From Tretioscincus oriximinensis (taxonomy: Eukaryota > Chordata > Lepidosauria > Squamata > Gymnophthalmidae): a stretch of DNA of 64,000 nt. Shown one piece after another: positions 10,035-20,800 of this stretch (the first letter of the stretch is position 1; every line of letters begins with the position of its first letter). Where the stretch lies: NCBI GenBank assembly GCA_022410635.1, contig JAJVDF010000260.1:934997-998996 (forward strand), read 5' to 3'. A model generated the notes under the pieces. That model had not been told where the DNA came from. It did not search any database and saw nothing but the letters and a program-made list of their open reading frames with translations. The position numbers and the translations under genes are program-made.

Positions 10035-10048
10035 GTTGCTATGACAAC
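10035..10048. promoter_or_regulatory. RFX X-box (full consensus match)
   Basis: GTTGCTATGACAAC fits the X-box consensus GTHNYYATRRNAAC at every position. RFX factors bind such sites upstream of ciliary and some immune genes. A strong 3' half site lies at 9841-9854 (CACCATGGCAAC) and a strong 5' half site at 9703-9713 (GTTGCTATGGC). Confidence 0.55.
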
Positions 10049-10126
10049 CTAAACTGATCAATTTCCTGTCACCCTTTTTTTACGCAGCCGCCCGCCCCCC
10101 CTTTCTCTCTCTTGTGGCCGCAAACA

Positions 10127-10134
10127 CTAATTAG
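10127..10134. promoter_or_regulatory. Homeodomain-type palindrome CTAATTAG
   Basis: A perfect 8-bp palindrome containing TAATTA, within ACACTAATTAGG. A second copy lies at 10282-10289. Both are generic homeodomain sites; only their closeness in a unique block makes them notable. Confidence 0.35.
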
Positions 10135-10639
10135 GAATGCAGCCCTTCCCTTCCATGTTCAGCTTACAGATTAAAGGCGGTCATGCTTAATTTATCATTT
10201 AACATGTCCTCCCACATTGGTATAGCAGGGCAGAATGAATAATAACTTTTACTTGTTTACAACATCTTCAACTTAATTTCACTAATTAGGTTTTGCAATC
10301 GCAGGGATTTTAGAGGCAGCCGGCTCAGTAAAGGGACCAGGAGGGGAGGCTGCCGTCTTTGCAAAAGAAGGGTGTTTTAATATCAAGCCGAAATCAACAG
10401 TATCTTCCGCTGCTCCTTAACGAACTTGTTTCCCAACCCCTTGTCTTATGCCACAGCTCCCCTGTGGAAAGGTTTCTTTCGTTCGCTCTTTGCATTTTAA
10501 GGCATTTGGGCTTCTCCTCGTAAAGATCAAAAATTCACACAATTACGTGGATAAGGCGTCTTATTTATTATTTTTTNAATTTTTTTCACACGATTGCCAA
10601 AAAAAGATCAAAGTTCCATCTAAATGTTGCCTATTTACT

Positions 10640-11035
10640 CCACTGTAGATGGATATTTCTGAATAAAACCCTGTTCGGACTGCTCTCTTCCAGAATATGC
10701 AGCTGTAGTGGAACAAATAAAGCTGATACTAGAAGTGGNGTCAAATCTGGATTAAGAAGTCGTAGCATCTAAACACAGTTTTTTACACCCTGTCTGGAAT
10801 CAGCCTTATTTATTCCACTACAGATGGGTAACCCAGCCAATTTTCCATCCACTAAAAATATGTCTCTGTGGGCGGGACTTTGATCTGATTGGTGAAAAAG
10901 GCATCATCCCTCCCGGGGCTAGCTGCGGTGCATGCTGGGAACTGTAGTCCACAGACAGGACCCNATCCAGGCTGGGCAGAAGGGACTGCCTGCTGCTTGG
11001 GAGCAGACTACACTTCCCAGCAGGCTCCACCACAG
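10640..11035. repeat. Unclassified repeat with an inverted pair of ZNF143/SBS-like motifs
   Basis: GCATGCTGGGAACTGTAGT (10930-10948) and ACTACACTTCCCAGCAGGC (11007-11025) face each other across about 60 bp. Both resemble the SBS consensus ACTACAnTTCCCAGCATGC. A partial relative lies at 31760-31890 (GCAGGCTGGGAGCTGTAGT), so this is probably a transposon-derived sequence rather than a promoter. The left part (10640-10830) has TTCCACTACAG and CTGTAGTGGAA inverted motifs. Confidence 0.5.
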
Positions 11036-12033
11036 CACAATAGTAATAATTTAAGTGTCAGCATGATAACCAAGGTCTTAATTACACAGAAGTCGCAAAC
11101 TATTTGGCTGAATTTGGACTGATCTGCTGGGGATACCGGCTGTGGGGGCTTTCAGGGGTGGAGGAAGGGCTTTGCCCCAGTGGTTTGTGGGTAAGAGGAG
11201 AAGGGAACCATGATCCATGATAGCAGCCTATACTCTTAGCATCTCCACCACAAAAGGTGGCTGATTCCTGCCCCAGGCAACTCCTCCCTACCATCCATTT
11301 TACAAAAGGCCTCCTTCCCACCAGAACTCGGTTTAATCAACAGAAATTATACATCCAAAGAAAGTTAAAACCCTTTAGTGGGTCCCGGGGGAAAGCAGGC
11401 GAGGGAGCTACCAAGTGCCTCCAACTGTTCCATGGCCCTGGCAGCTGCAGCTGGAACCCTCTGGGGGCCGCAAATTCAGCCTGGCAGTCTGTGCACACAG
11501 GTGCTCCCCGCTTGCCAAAGCACCAGCTCACTGACTTTACAGCAGCAGGGCTTTCGGCACTGTAGCCTCAAGGTTAAAGCGACAGTGCCCTGAATTCAAA
11601 GGGAAATGTGGTTCCCCTGAAGCCGTGAAAACTAATCCAAGCACAGCCAGCCCTCAGTTTGGAGAGAGCAGGCTAGGGGGAGACCCAGACATGCCCAAGA
11701 ACAAAGCAGAAAAATAAGATTCCTGGGGGCTGGGTTGGAGTTGGGAAGGGTAGGAGGAAGGCTGCCTCCTGCTTCTGCCTCTCTTGAGGGCTTCTCAAGG
11801 GAAACCCTTGCACAGTGAGAGGAAAAAGCTAAGAAAACAAATCCGCCGAACAAGCACTGGAATGGTACAAGATTCTTCTATGCTTTTACGAGGATTCGTG
11901 CCTGGTGTGAATTCTTGTATAAACATGCCAGAANCTTGTGCCAGATGTGCTGGGTGCTTGTCCCTCGGTGATCCTTGGACGGAGACTTTNTTTGCCCTTC
12001 TGGTTTCTGGAAATGGAAATGGCATTTTAGATT
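11036..12033. other. Unassigned DNA, moderately GC-rich, no gene seen
   Basis: Several short overlapping open frames on both strands (11257-11593, 11632-11853) lack family signatures and are best read as chance in GC-richer DNA. Two single N bases lie near its right end. Confidence 0.5.
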
Positions 12034-13160
12034 AGAACATAAGAACATAAGAAAAGCTATACTGGATCAGGCCACAGCCCATCTAGTCCAGCATTCTGTC
12101 TCGNACAGAGGCCCACCAGATGCACCTGGGCAGTTCGAACAGAGGAAAGCAAAATATGCTCCTGTTCATGACTCCCTGCAAATGGTATTTAAGGAGTCCT
12201 GCCTGTTGCTCCAACCCGGAGGCAGCATCCAGACATCCATCCTAGTACCCTTGGTGTCCATAAACCTGTCTAGTCCTGTCTTGAAACTATCCAAGCTGTT
12301 AGCTACCACTACCTCTTCAGGAAGTAAATTCCACAGGCCGATGACCCTCTGGGCGAAAAAAATACTTTCCTTTGTCTTATCCTTGTTCTCACTTTTCTGC
12401 CCATCAGTTTTAAGGAGTGCCCTCTGGTCCTAGTGTTGTGTGAAAGAGAAAACATTTTTTCTCTGTTCACCCTGTTCATCCCATGCATGATTTTGTACAC
12501 TTCAATCAGATCACCTCTCAAATGTTGCCTTTAGAGGCTGAAGAGGCCCAGACGTTGCAGCCTTACTTCATAAGGGAGGTACTCCAGACCCTTGATCATT
12601 TTTTTTGCCCTTTTCTGCACCTTCTCTAGTTCCACAATATGCCTCTTGAGATGTAGTGACCAGAACTGAACACAGTATTCCAAATGTGGCCTCACCACAG
12701 ATTTATAAAGTGGCAAAACAACATTTGCTGACTTGTTTTCGATTCCTTTCCTAATTATCCCCAACATGGAATTTGCCTTTTTTGCTGCTGCTGCACACTG
12801 GCTTGACATCTTCATCGAATTGTCCACCAGCACCCCAAGATCCTTTTCTTGCTCGGTCACAGAAAGCTTGGTTCCCATCAGGTGGTAGAAGTTTGGGTTC
12901 TTTGCCCCAATGTGCATGACCTTGCACTTGCTTAAATTGAAGTGCATTTGCCACTATGATGCCCACTCACCCAATTTCAATAGATCACTCTGGAATGCCT
13001 TATAATCATTTTCAGTTTTCACTACCCTGAACAGTTTAGTGTCATCAGCAAACTTGGCTATTTCACTATTTACCTCGGCATCCAGATCATTTATGAATAT
13101 ACTGAAAAGCAAAGGTCCCAGTACAGATCCTTGGGGTACCCCACTTCTTACCTCTTTCCA
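12034..13160 (-). mobile_element. CR1-A LINE, 1.1 kb with RT palm end and C-terminus
   Basis: The TTCTTATG tail lies at 12034-12050 (complement). Reading leftwards on the minus strand from about 13150: GVPQGSVLGPLLF-like sequence, FINDLDAEVN, the catalytic FADDTKLF box (13030-13045), then [64 protein letters not shown] and SLSHNTRTRGHSLKL. Two frameshifts and an in-frame stop after EWAS are visible. The 5' part of the reverse transcriptase and the endonuclease are missing, so this is a 5'-truncated dead copy. Confidence 0.9.
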
Positions 13161-13396
13161 TGGATTATATCACTTCGGGGTCCCTGGTTCCAGAAATGAC
13201 AGTGTAGATGATGTTACTTGCAGTTCCATTTTGGAATGGACAGATTGATGTCATTTCCAGGGTGGGGGGCTGAAGTCATGTGACTGGATCCAGAAGCCAT
13301 GAGACCAGATCTGGGGCTACAGTGAGTACGAGTTCCCCTTCCAACTTTCCAATTCTTGGGCACTATCCACGCTAAGTGTTATTCCAGGATCAAATG

Positions 13397-13715
13397 TAAG
13401 CATCTAAGAGGAGCCTTACTGGACCAGAGCTCAGTTCATTTAGTCCAGCATCCTGCCTCACACAGTGGCCCACCGTTTGCTTCTAGGTAAAGCAAAAGGG
13501 GAAGGCAAAACCTCCCATTACTCTCAACTCCCTGCAGAAGGCTGAGGCCTTCAGAAGGTCTTCTCTTGCCTGTGACTCGCCAACCTAGAAACAACACCTG
13601 TTAGCCACATCTATAAAGATTTAAGAACAGCACTGCTAGATAGGGCTACATCCCACCAAACCTACACTTGCTCTCAACCCCTTGGAAATGGCCCTTAGAG
13701 GCCTCCTCTTGTCTA
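13397..13715 (-). mobile_element. CR1-C 3' end, two decayed pieces
   Basis: 13397-13545 carries TAAGAGGAGCCTTACTGG, CTCACACAGTGGCCCACC and ACTCTCAACTCCCTGCA. 13615-13705 carries a second, more decayed version (AACAGCACTGCTAG...CTCTCAACCCCTTGGAAATGG). Confidence 0.6.
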
Positions 13716-13717
13716 TC

Positions 13718-13912
13718 TTGTATCTGAAGAAGTAGAGTTGCTTATGAAAGTTCAGGCTGCCTACCTTTTTTATTAGTCTCTAAGGTGCTATAAGGACCCC
13801 TTGCTAAAAGGTCCGTCCGTCTGTCCGTCCATCTATCTGCCTGTCTGTCTATCTTATACCTGAAGAAATAGACTTGTTTATGAGATCTCCTGCTGCCTCC
13901 CCTGTTAGAAAT
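13718..13912 (+). mobile_element. PLE terminal repeat dimer with a TCTG/TCCG spacer
   Basis: Two hammerhead-like units (ATCTGAAGAAGTAGAGTTGC... and ACCTGAAGAAATAGACTTG...) are separated by TTAGTCTCTAAGGTGCTATAAGGACCCCTTGCTA and a GTCC/ATCT/GTCT tract at 13808-13852. The same order of unit, CCTTGCTA, TCTG-like tract, next unit recurs at 34430-34763 and 47519-47799. Confidence 0.6.
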
Positions 13913-14815
13913 TCTGGTCCACATTGCCATGACTACTTCCCTGAACAGAAAACCCCCAAACACATGGAAGGACATTCACGCCAAAGCCAATGATTAAAAT
14001 TTGCTTTCTGTTGCGTCCTGTCCTGACTTTGAATCACAGGAGAGAAGGGGAGTTTTCCTGCACGTTCCTCCTTAGGTTATTAAAGGCAACGTGCAGAACA
14101 TTCCATTATTATGCTACACATGGATAAGAAATGTTAACATTCGCAGGATTATGGTAATTAAGTCTTCCTTCACTTTGGGTGATGTGACACTTGCTTGACT
14201 ATAATGTCACTTCACTTAAAGGCTGCGTAAACAACATTACCTTCGTCACTCTGCATTACGTTCCCAACTGCGACGAAATTACAAGGTCAGGGTGGACAAG
14301 AATATAGGTAATCCCAAGAAAACAGCGTGTAAACGACAGGCTCGGGAGGCTCAAACCGAGTCCTTAAGAGGAGTAAAACGGGTTCATGTAATGCAGAGGC
14401 CTTCAGGGATTGTGTTGCAAGAGGTCTCAAGAGGACCTTTGTTTCCTGTTCCTGGAAATCTACAAAGAGCAAAGGAAGTTGTTCTTGGGAAAGCTGGAAA
14501 GCTGGGAAGGAAATAGTCTGACTAGGCTGTAAAACATACCATGCCTGTTTGGCTGGCATCAAAGGCACTCATTAAATTTTGTTCTATTAAAAGGGGATGC
14601 AGGAGGTTCAATAATTCATCCCTTTTTAGTTACTCGTGTTTCAGATGCGGGTCATTCAATCAGGAACCTGAATGGATTCATTAATAGAAGGACCTGGCTG
14701 GCACAGGTGANATCACCTAAGACTTGAGATCAGACTCATGGCTGTGGGTAATCAAAGTGGGAAGAGTTGTGCCCCTACCAAAAACCTTGTGGCCGGCATC
14801 CCTTCAAGGCTGACT
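13913..14815. other. Unique block, part candidate conserved non-coding
   Basis: No gene or repeat seen. 14100-14260 is unique AT-rich DNA with TGGTAATTAAG and repeated TGACACTTG/TGTCACTTC motifs. 14290-14520 has an open frame on each strand without family features. Confidence 0.35.
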
Positions 14816-15945
14816 CTCAAGAACATAAGAGGAGCCCTGCTTAATAGGGCCAGAACCCACCAAGTCCACCCTTCTGTCTCACACAGTGGCTCTCACACAG
14901 ACATCTCAAGCAGAAGTAAGAGGTAAAACTTGTCTCCACGTCCTGCAAATGGTATTAAAGATGCCCTTTCACATTGGCCTTTTTCTAAATGAAGCCCAAG
15001 TCCCAGAGGTCTGACTGATCTCATCTGATCTCAGCTCCCTGCAATCTCAGGAATCCTCTCTATTGCTCCATCCCAGAGGAAGGATCAAGAGAACCATCCT
15101 GGTAGTTATCCTTGGCTTCCATGAACTTGCCTAATCCTGTCTTAAAGCTATCCAGGTTTTATCCAGCTACCACCAAGAACAATAAACCTCTGGTTGAAAA
15201 AATACTTTCCCTTGTCTGTCCTAACTATTCTGCCCATCAGTTTTTTGTAATGCCGCTTGGTCCTAGTATTGAATGAGACAGAGGAAATAATTTATTAACC
15301 TTTTCCTTGCCATGCATGATTTTATACCCTCTCAAATGTCATCTTTTGAGGCTGAAGAGACCCAGACATTACAGTCTGACATTGTAAGGGAGCTGCTCCA
15401 GTCCCTTGATCATTCTTGTTGCCCTTTTCTGCACCTTTTCCAGTTCAACAATATCTCTTTTTAAATATGGTGCCCAGAATTGTACACAGTGTTCCAAATG
15501 TGGCCTCACCACAGATTTATAAAGAGGCAAAACAACCTTTGCTGACTTGTTTATGATTCCTTTCCTTATGATCCCCAACATGGAATTTGCTTCTTTTTTT
15601 TTTTTGCTGCTGCTGTTTCACACTGGATTAATACCTTCATTGAACTGTCCACCAACACCCCAAGATCCTTTTCCTGCTAGGTCACAAAAAGTTTGGTTCC
15701 CATTAGCTGGTAGGAGTAATTGAGGTTCTTTGCCCCGGTGTGCATGATTTTCCACTTGCCTAGGTTGAAGGGCATTTGCCACTTTGATGCCCACTCACCC
15801 TATTTCAATAGATCACTCTGGAGTGCCTTACAATCACTTTCAGTTTTCACTACCCTGAACAGTTTAGTGTCGTCAGCGAACTTGGCTACTTCACTATTTA
15901 CCTCAGCATCCAGATCGTTTATGAATATACTGAAAAGCATATTAC
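14816..15945 (-). mobile_element. CR1-C LINE, 1.1 kb with RT and 3' region
   Basis: The 3' end starts AGAACATAAGAGGAGCCCTG (complement of the tail). The minus strand decodes to [58 protein letters not shown], and upstream FINDLDAEV with FADDTKLF near 15869-15885. A poly-T run at 15593-15606 disrupts the frame. A 60-bp segment at 14958-15018 (TTAAAGATGCCC...GAAGCCCAAG) is shared with 22872-22889 plus 23449-23488, where a SINE splits it. Confidence 0.85.
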
Positions 15946-17477
15946 ACTTGAATTACTTCTATAGCAGAAATAAGAAGACAAACACTGGGCACACAACTGT
16001 CTGCACCTTGCAAAGGCAGCCCCCACTGGAGGATCCCTTGGTTAGATCTAGTTTCACCATAACCACCACTACCACTATTTGGACATCAAAACATATCTCA
16101 GCTTCATGCCATGTTCAAATAACACTTTGCAAAAATCGATGGATGCAACAATGAAGGGTTTGTTTTTCTTCTGCTCCAGCTTATATTCCTTTTTTTCAGC
16201 ACTGGTTTTCTATAGAATTTTCTGCTGCATGCATCGTAATTAACAAAACGAGGAATCAAAAATAACAATAAATGTGACACACACATACANACACCCTAAA
16301 CCATCTTGTGGTTAGATGTTTCCTGCCATCTTTGAAATAAACACTAATAAAACCATCTACCTTTACGGTATATCATTTCCTAAGTCACCCTATAAAGACA
16401 ATGAAAAGAAATGTGATCTACACACAGGAGCAAAGTCACAAGACAGCTGGCAAACAATCAACGTTTCCATCACAAAGTTAATGTCACATTTGGGAGCAGC
16501 AAAAAAATACAGACAAAACAGGCGAAATTCAAAGGAAAAGGCGCAGAAAGTTTACGATGCGCTGGGTTAGCAATAAAGTCCCAGCTCCCAAACGTGAACA
16601 CGAGCAAAGGTTAGATACAACACACCTTGCTCTTGACAGGGTGACTGCCTCTTTCCTTTTATACTGTTTCTACATTCAAGTTAACCAATCAAAACTATTC
16701 CCACCACATATTAGCTGTATATCATACACGTGTCCTCAAGACAATTCAAATCTGATTTATTTATTTGAACAATTTATTTATTTCCTTTTGGTTTTTTTAA
16801 TGCTGTAGCAGGAAACCGAAACTACCTTGGTTCTGGAGAAAGAAAGCATCGCTGTTTACAGAACTCACAAGAGCCAAGTTCCTAGCCCAGGAAACCATTT
16901 CTGATTTGGCCTGCATTTCTTATCAAACCGGTCTCTGGTTGCCTGTTGTCTTTAAAAAGCTGGGATTTTTTTTTTCATGAGAGATTGGAATTTAATTGTT
17001 TCCTTTCTAGACAAACAGACGGTCAGACTGATGCAGACTGAAAAGGCCAATAGGATGTCAGAAAGAGGACGGTATCATAGGATTATGTGCCGAGGTCCAG
17101 GGCAGGATAGCAAAACAAGCAGAGGCTTCGGCGTGTTGGAAGAGACCCTGATAAAATAAATCTCAGATCCAGGCCTCCAAACCAAGTCCACTTCTGTTAT
17201 GCTAACTTCTTGGGTTTCTTTCTTATTAAGAATCTCTTTCTGATAACAACTTTGGGCTCCCAGAGATACACATCTGGAACGCAACCGAAAGGGCAAAGAG
17301 ATTACGGGTAAGACGCCTTGTATGCCACAGAAACACTTTGCATCCTTGTTTACCGAGTGGGGAATTTAATATTGAAAAAGGAGAACAAACCCAACAGAAG
17401 CAACAGCATCTGCCAACAAAGCTCAAGAGTGGTTGAAGGTCGATTTGTTTCATGGCGTCCTTCCAATGTGGAAGAGC
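15946..17477. other. Unassigned DNA, no convincing gene
   Basis: 1.5 kb without recognised repeats. A CCAAT/TATA pair on the minus strand is listed separately. 16977-17159 contains a frame of 60 codons preceded by TTGTTTCCTTTCTAG, which looks like a splice acceptor, but no matching donor or family signal supports an exon. Confidence 0.4.
16656..16689 (-). promoter_or_regulatory. TATA plus CCAAT promoter-like arrangement
   Basis: On the minus strand, TATAAAAGG (16655-16663) lies about 22 bp downstream of an inverted CCAAT (16685-16689, seen as GATTGG). Transcription would run leftwards. Spacing is plausible for an RNA polymerase II promoter or an old LTR, but no LTR ends or downstream gene are evident. 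Confidence 0.25.
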
Positions 17478-17930
17478 TCATAAGAACATAAGAGGAGCAC
17501 TGCTGAATGCACGCATAGTAGCCCATCTAGTCCAGCCTTCTGCCTCACCCAATGGCCCACCAATTGTCCCAGAGCATCTCAAGCAGAAGGAGGAAACAAA
17601 ACCTTCAGTCAATCAACCAATCAGGGTCTAGAAAACCAGGCAGATGAGTGGTCAATCAGTAAATAAGAACGTAAGAGAATAAATGTAACATAAATAAAAT
17701 AAATAAGAAAAGCCCTGCTGAATGGGGCCAGAGTAACCCATCTAGTCCAGGCTTCTGGGTCACCCAATGGTCCACCAATTGCCCCAAGGCATCTCAAGCA
17801 GAAGGAAGAAGCAAAATCTTCAGACAGTCACAGAAAACCAGGCAGATGAGTGGTCAATCAGTGAATAAGAATGTAAGAATAACATGTAAAATAAAAAAAT
17901 AAAATACCATAAATAAGAAGGGCACCTTGC
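17478..17930 (-). mobile_element. CR1-C 3' end, tandemly duplicated (period about 202 bp)
   Basis: Two successive copies of the CR1-C 3' end share the unusual flank GAAAACCAGGCAGATGAGTG (17631 and 17833) and TGGTCAATCAGT. The second copy has diverged by about 10-15%. The repeat of non-CR1 flank shows a segmental duplication, not two insertions. Confidence 0.75.
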
Positions 17931-17944
17931 CCTATGGCTAATAT

Positions 17945-18060
17945 TAGTTTCTGATATAAAAGCAGAAGAAAGCAAACCCTTTCCCTATTCCTGAGTCCTT
18001 GCAAATGGTATTGTGGGAATCCTGCCTGTTGCTCTACTGCTTTACTCCAGAATATCCATT
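17945..18060 (-). mobile_element. CR1 LINE 3' UTR fragment
   Basis: GCAAACCCTTTCCCTATTCC, CCTTGCAAATGGTATT and GAATCCTGCCTGTTGCTC match the 3' UTR of types A and C on the minus strand. The tail is missing. Confidence 0.6.
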
Positions 18061-18184
18061 CCCAGTGGAACAAGTAGTCAACATCTGAATGTGGCTTGAC
18101 TCTATTTTCCCCGTTGTAGAGACTATCCTTCTGTGGATCAAGTCAATGGATACGACAGCTTTAATTTTTCACTTTCCCTTCTTG

Positions 18185-18315
18185 CAAATTCCCTCTTTAA
18201 AAATGTTTTATTAATGTGTATATTTTTTTNAAAAAAAATCTTGATCTTCTTTTGCCTGCCCTGGGACCAATGGTGAAGGGCGGAAAATAAATAATTTAAA
18301 ATAAATAAACAACAT
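18185..18315 (+). mobile_element. L2-like LINE 3' end
   Basis: TTTTATTAATGTGTAT, GGGACCAATGGTGAAGGGC and the AAATAAATAATTTAAAATAAATAAA tail (given in part) parallel the 3' end at 7205-7330. Confidence 0.6.
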
Positions 18316-19168
18316 TGGGATGGAAAGACAAGTCAAAACAGAATGTTAAAAATTGGATTTAGATGTATCAAAACTTTTTTTGTTAAGACAAACGTAAACT
18401 GGCACATAATGGGATAATAATTAAAAATGTTATTAAAGAAATGGGAGAAGTTAATTCAACAGACCTACCCTACAACGGAGAGGTACCTATGGGGAAGTGA
18501 AACCAAAGAGTCATTATTTGTTGTTTTAATTTATTATTATACTGTTGGAAAATTAATTATTAGAATTATTAGAACAACTGAAGATTCTGCTTCCTCTTGC
18601 TGCTGGAGATGCCCCGAATCCACTGAGTGAGATGGGATGCAGAGGTAGATAAGATGCCACCTGGCCCAGCAGGGCTTTTGGGTTCCCTGATGTTTTCTTC
18701 CTCTTTGTTTCCATGTTGTGCACACTGACGGTATCAAACCAAGCTGAGGAACTTCTACAAAACACGTACAAGGAGAAAAACATCCTTGCCTAGCCGAGCG
18801 CAGCCCGACCCCTTTTTGGGCACGCAACTTTTGGCCCCACCCATAACTAAGATGGTGTCCTGGAAGCAGAACAGGAAACGACATCAGTAGTGGGAGGGGA
18901 ACCGGAAGTCATGTGACCAAAAAGGGGCAAGGCCATAAACTAAAGATGGGGCAGGAGGCGGGGTACTGAAAAGACATCAAGCGGTGGGGGAGGCAGAAGA
19001 GGGGAGGGAGAAACTTGTTAAATGCTGATCACATGCCCAATTTTGGGGGGGAGGAAACCGGTTTTGGGGTGTCTACCTCGCCCTCCTGGGGTGTGTGTGT
19101 GCCATTTCCCTGTTTTTTGCTGGGGAAAAAAAAATTTTTTTTTTAAACTATTTTTTTAAAAAAAAAAT
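18316..19168. other. Unassigned DNA, no gene seen
   Basis: AT-rich at left, then GC-richer with purine-rich 18880-19060. No repeat family recognised except a weak GGAAGTCATGTGAC motif also present at 13270. No gene. Confidence 0.4.
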
Positions 19169-19440
19169 CACTGCACCACCACTAGTAGGATCTGGCAATC
19201 AAGACAAGCTCCTGAAGGCACTCTTGTATTTAAAAAAATAAAAATTNTCATGCACCTCAAAAAAAGAAGATTTTTTCCTTAAACAAAAAAAACAATTCAC
19301 TGCACAACCAGTAGGGCTCAAGCAACTGGGGCCAACTTCTGAAGGCACCCTCCCATCAGTAAAAAAAAAAAAATTAAAAAATGTAAATTTCTGATGGACT
19401 CCAAAAATTCTCACACACTTAAAAAAATTCTCACATGTTT
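19169..19440. repeat. Decayed tandem duplication, period about 129 bp
   Basis: CACTGCACCACCACTAGTAG at 19169 recurs as CACTGCACAACCAGTAG at 19298, each followed by CTGAAGGCAC and an A-rich run. The A-rich runs make alignment uncertain. Confidence 0.5.
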
Positions 19441-20224
19441 CACAGATTTCTTGGGTGGGAATTTCAGAGTGGAATGCATGTTCGTGGATGATTTGCATAT
19501 TTATGAATATTAATTACCCTGGTTTGGGCCTCAGAAAATCTGGTCGGTCTAGTAAAATTGATTTTCTCCCTTGTAGGGAAAGCCTAAAATGGGCGAAAAC
19601 CTTGTGGGAGATTCTCGATCGATTTTCCTGGCAATGGTTGCACATGAAATTCACCTCCATAACTCAAACGCACATATTGGGTATTGCTACTATTTGGGGG
19701 TTTTTCCCCCAATGTTCTGTTTACTAAACTTGGTTCTAATACTGCAACGGTTGGCCAGTGTTGCAGAATAGCCCTTCCTGTTCCTTCACAGGCAGTTTCC
19801 TGAAAAGTTCACTTACTCAAGCAATGAATGCAGAAGGCAGATGCCATCAACTGTAAATAATGCAAAGCACAATTGTCTTCCCTTTAGCATAGATTTCCTG
19901 TCCGACATCAGAAACCAAGATTTGTTTATTGAAGCCACACAGACTGTAAATAAAAAGAGATGACACTACTGAGCCTCTACTTTCCATCTAAGGTCCTTTC
20001 CATTGAAGGCCTTACTCTGGATTATACAGTCTGCAGCAGCATGTGGATGCCACGTCCCTATTTGGAGACGTCATCTGTAGCAAGGCCGAGAGTAAAAAAG
20101 ACAGAACAACTCATGATGGGCAATTGTTCTAAAGAAGGACAGAGGAGGATGTTATCCTGATGTGCCCAACATTAAAAAAAAGAGTTTTTAAAAATGAAGA
20201 TAAAATAATATTTCGGGCAAAAGG
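19441..20224. other. Unique DNA, no gene seen
   Basis: 19470-19560 holds ATTTGCAT followed by ATTTATGAATATTAATTACC, a composition seen in non-coding regulatory DNA. The rest is unremarkable. Confidence 0.35.
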
Positions 20225-20457
20225 GTTTTGCATAGGGTTGCCATACATCCTGGTAAACCGGGACAAACCCAGTTTTGGGGACTAAAATATAGTCCCCTCC
20301 GGGTTTTAAGGTAAAATCCCGGCTTTTTACATTCCCCGATGCAGCATCAGGGAATGTAAAAAGGCGGGATTTTAAAGGAAAAGCAGCCGTCAGAGCTGAC
20401 GGCTGCAGCGCGCGCAACGCTTTCCGGGGTCCTGGGAGGACCCTCGGAGCGCGCCGT

Positions 20458-20655
20458 AGCTGCTCCTTGGCTGGAGGCGGGGTTTCGCCCTGCTCTGAGG
20501 CAAGCGCGCCAGCCCCAGCGGAGCAAAAATGCCTGGGTTTCTGACAGGAGAATAGCTCTGTTCTCCTGTCACAAACTCAAGCATTTTTGCTCCGCTGGAG
20601 TTGGCGCGCTTGCCTCAGAGCAGGACGAAACCCAGCCTCTAGTAAAGGAGCAGCT
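20458..20655. repeat. 198-bp imperfect palindrome inside the hAT element
   Basis: Arms of about 95 nt (20458-20552 and 20561-20655) pair around an 8-nt loop; the innermost 10 bp GACAGGAGAA/TTCTCCTGTC are perfect. The outer ends are AGCTGCTCC and GGAGCAGCT. The same palindrome occurs in copy 2 at 48011-48204. Confidence 0.85.
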
Positions 20656-20800
20656 GTGTGCGCACGCGTGTGCGTGCACGGACGCTTGTCGTGAGAGAAG
20701 AGAGGTTCTGCCTGTCTCTCTACAAGCGTCTGTGTGTGCGCATGCGCGCGCGCACGCACGCCTGTTCATGTGTGCGCGCACGCGCGTGCACGCACCCACC
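20656..20800. repeat. Alternating CG/CA purine-pyrimidine tract
   Basis: Long runs of GTGTGCGCACGCG and CGCATGCGCGCGCGCAC type give a strong Z-DNA sequence signature. It occupies the 3' part of the hAT element and recurs at 48205-48325 in copy 2. Confidence 0.75.

Larger units (their letters stand above)
9560..10639. other. Unique block, candidate conserved non-coding element with X-boxes
   Basis: About 1.1 kb without visible repeats, with balanced base composition and many transcription-factor-like motifs. These include three RFX X-box full or half sites, an octamer ATTTGCAT (9772-9779), and two CTAATTAG homeodomain palindromes in similar contexts (CACTAATTAGG at 10126-10136 and 10280-10290). 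It could be an enhancer cluster or a promoter. No coding frame is convincing. Conservation cannot be tested from one sequence. Confidence 0.45.

Noticed and set aside
11257..11853. Cluster of frames around 11.3-11.8 kb that might mark an exon
   Set aside because: Frames overlap on both strands, and I found no paired splice sites.
12034..13160. Reverse-transcriptase gene as a functional CDS
   Set aside because: 5' truncation, frameshifts and an in-frame stop; it is a dead CR1 copy, as are those at 14816-15945 and 58852-59895.
16977..17159. 60-codon frame after an acceptor-like TTTCTAG, with AATAAA near its end
   Set aside because: No donor, no family similarity and no partner exon; kept only as a note.
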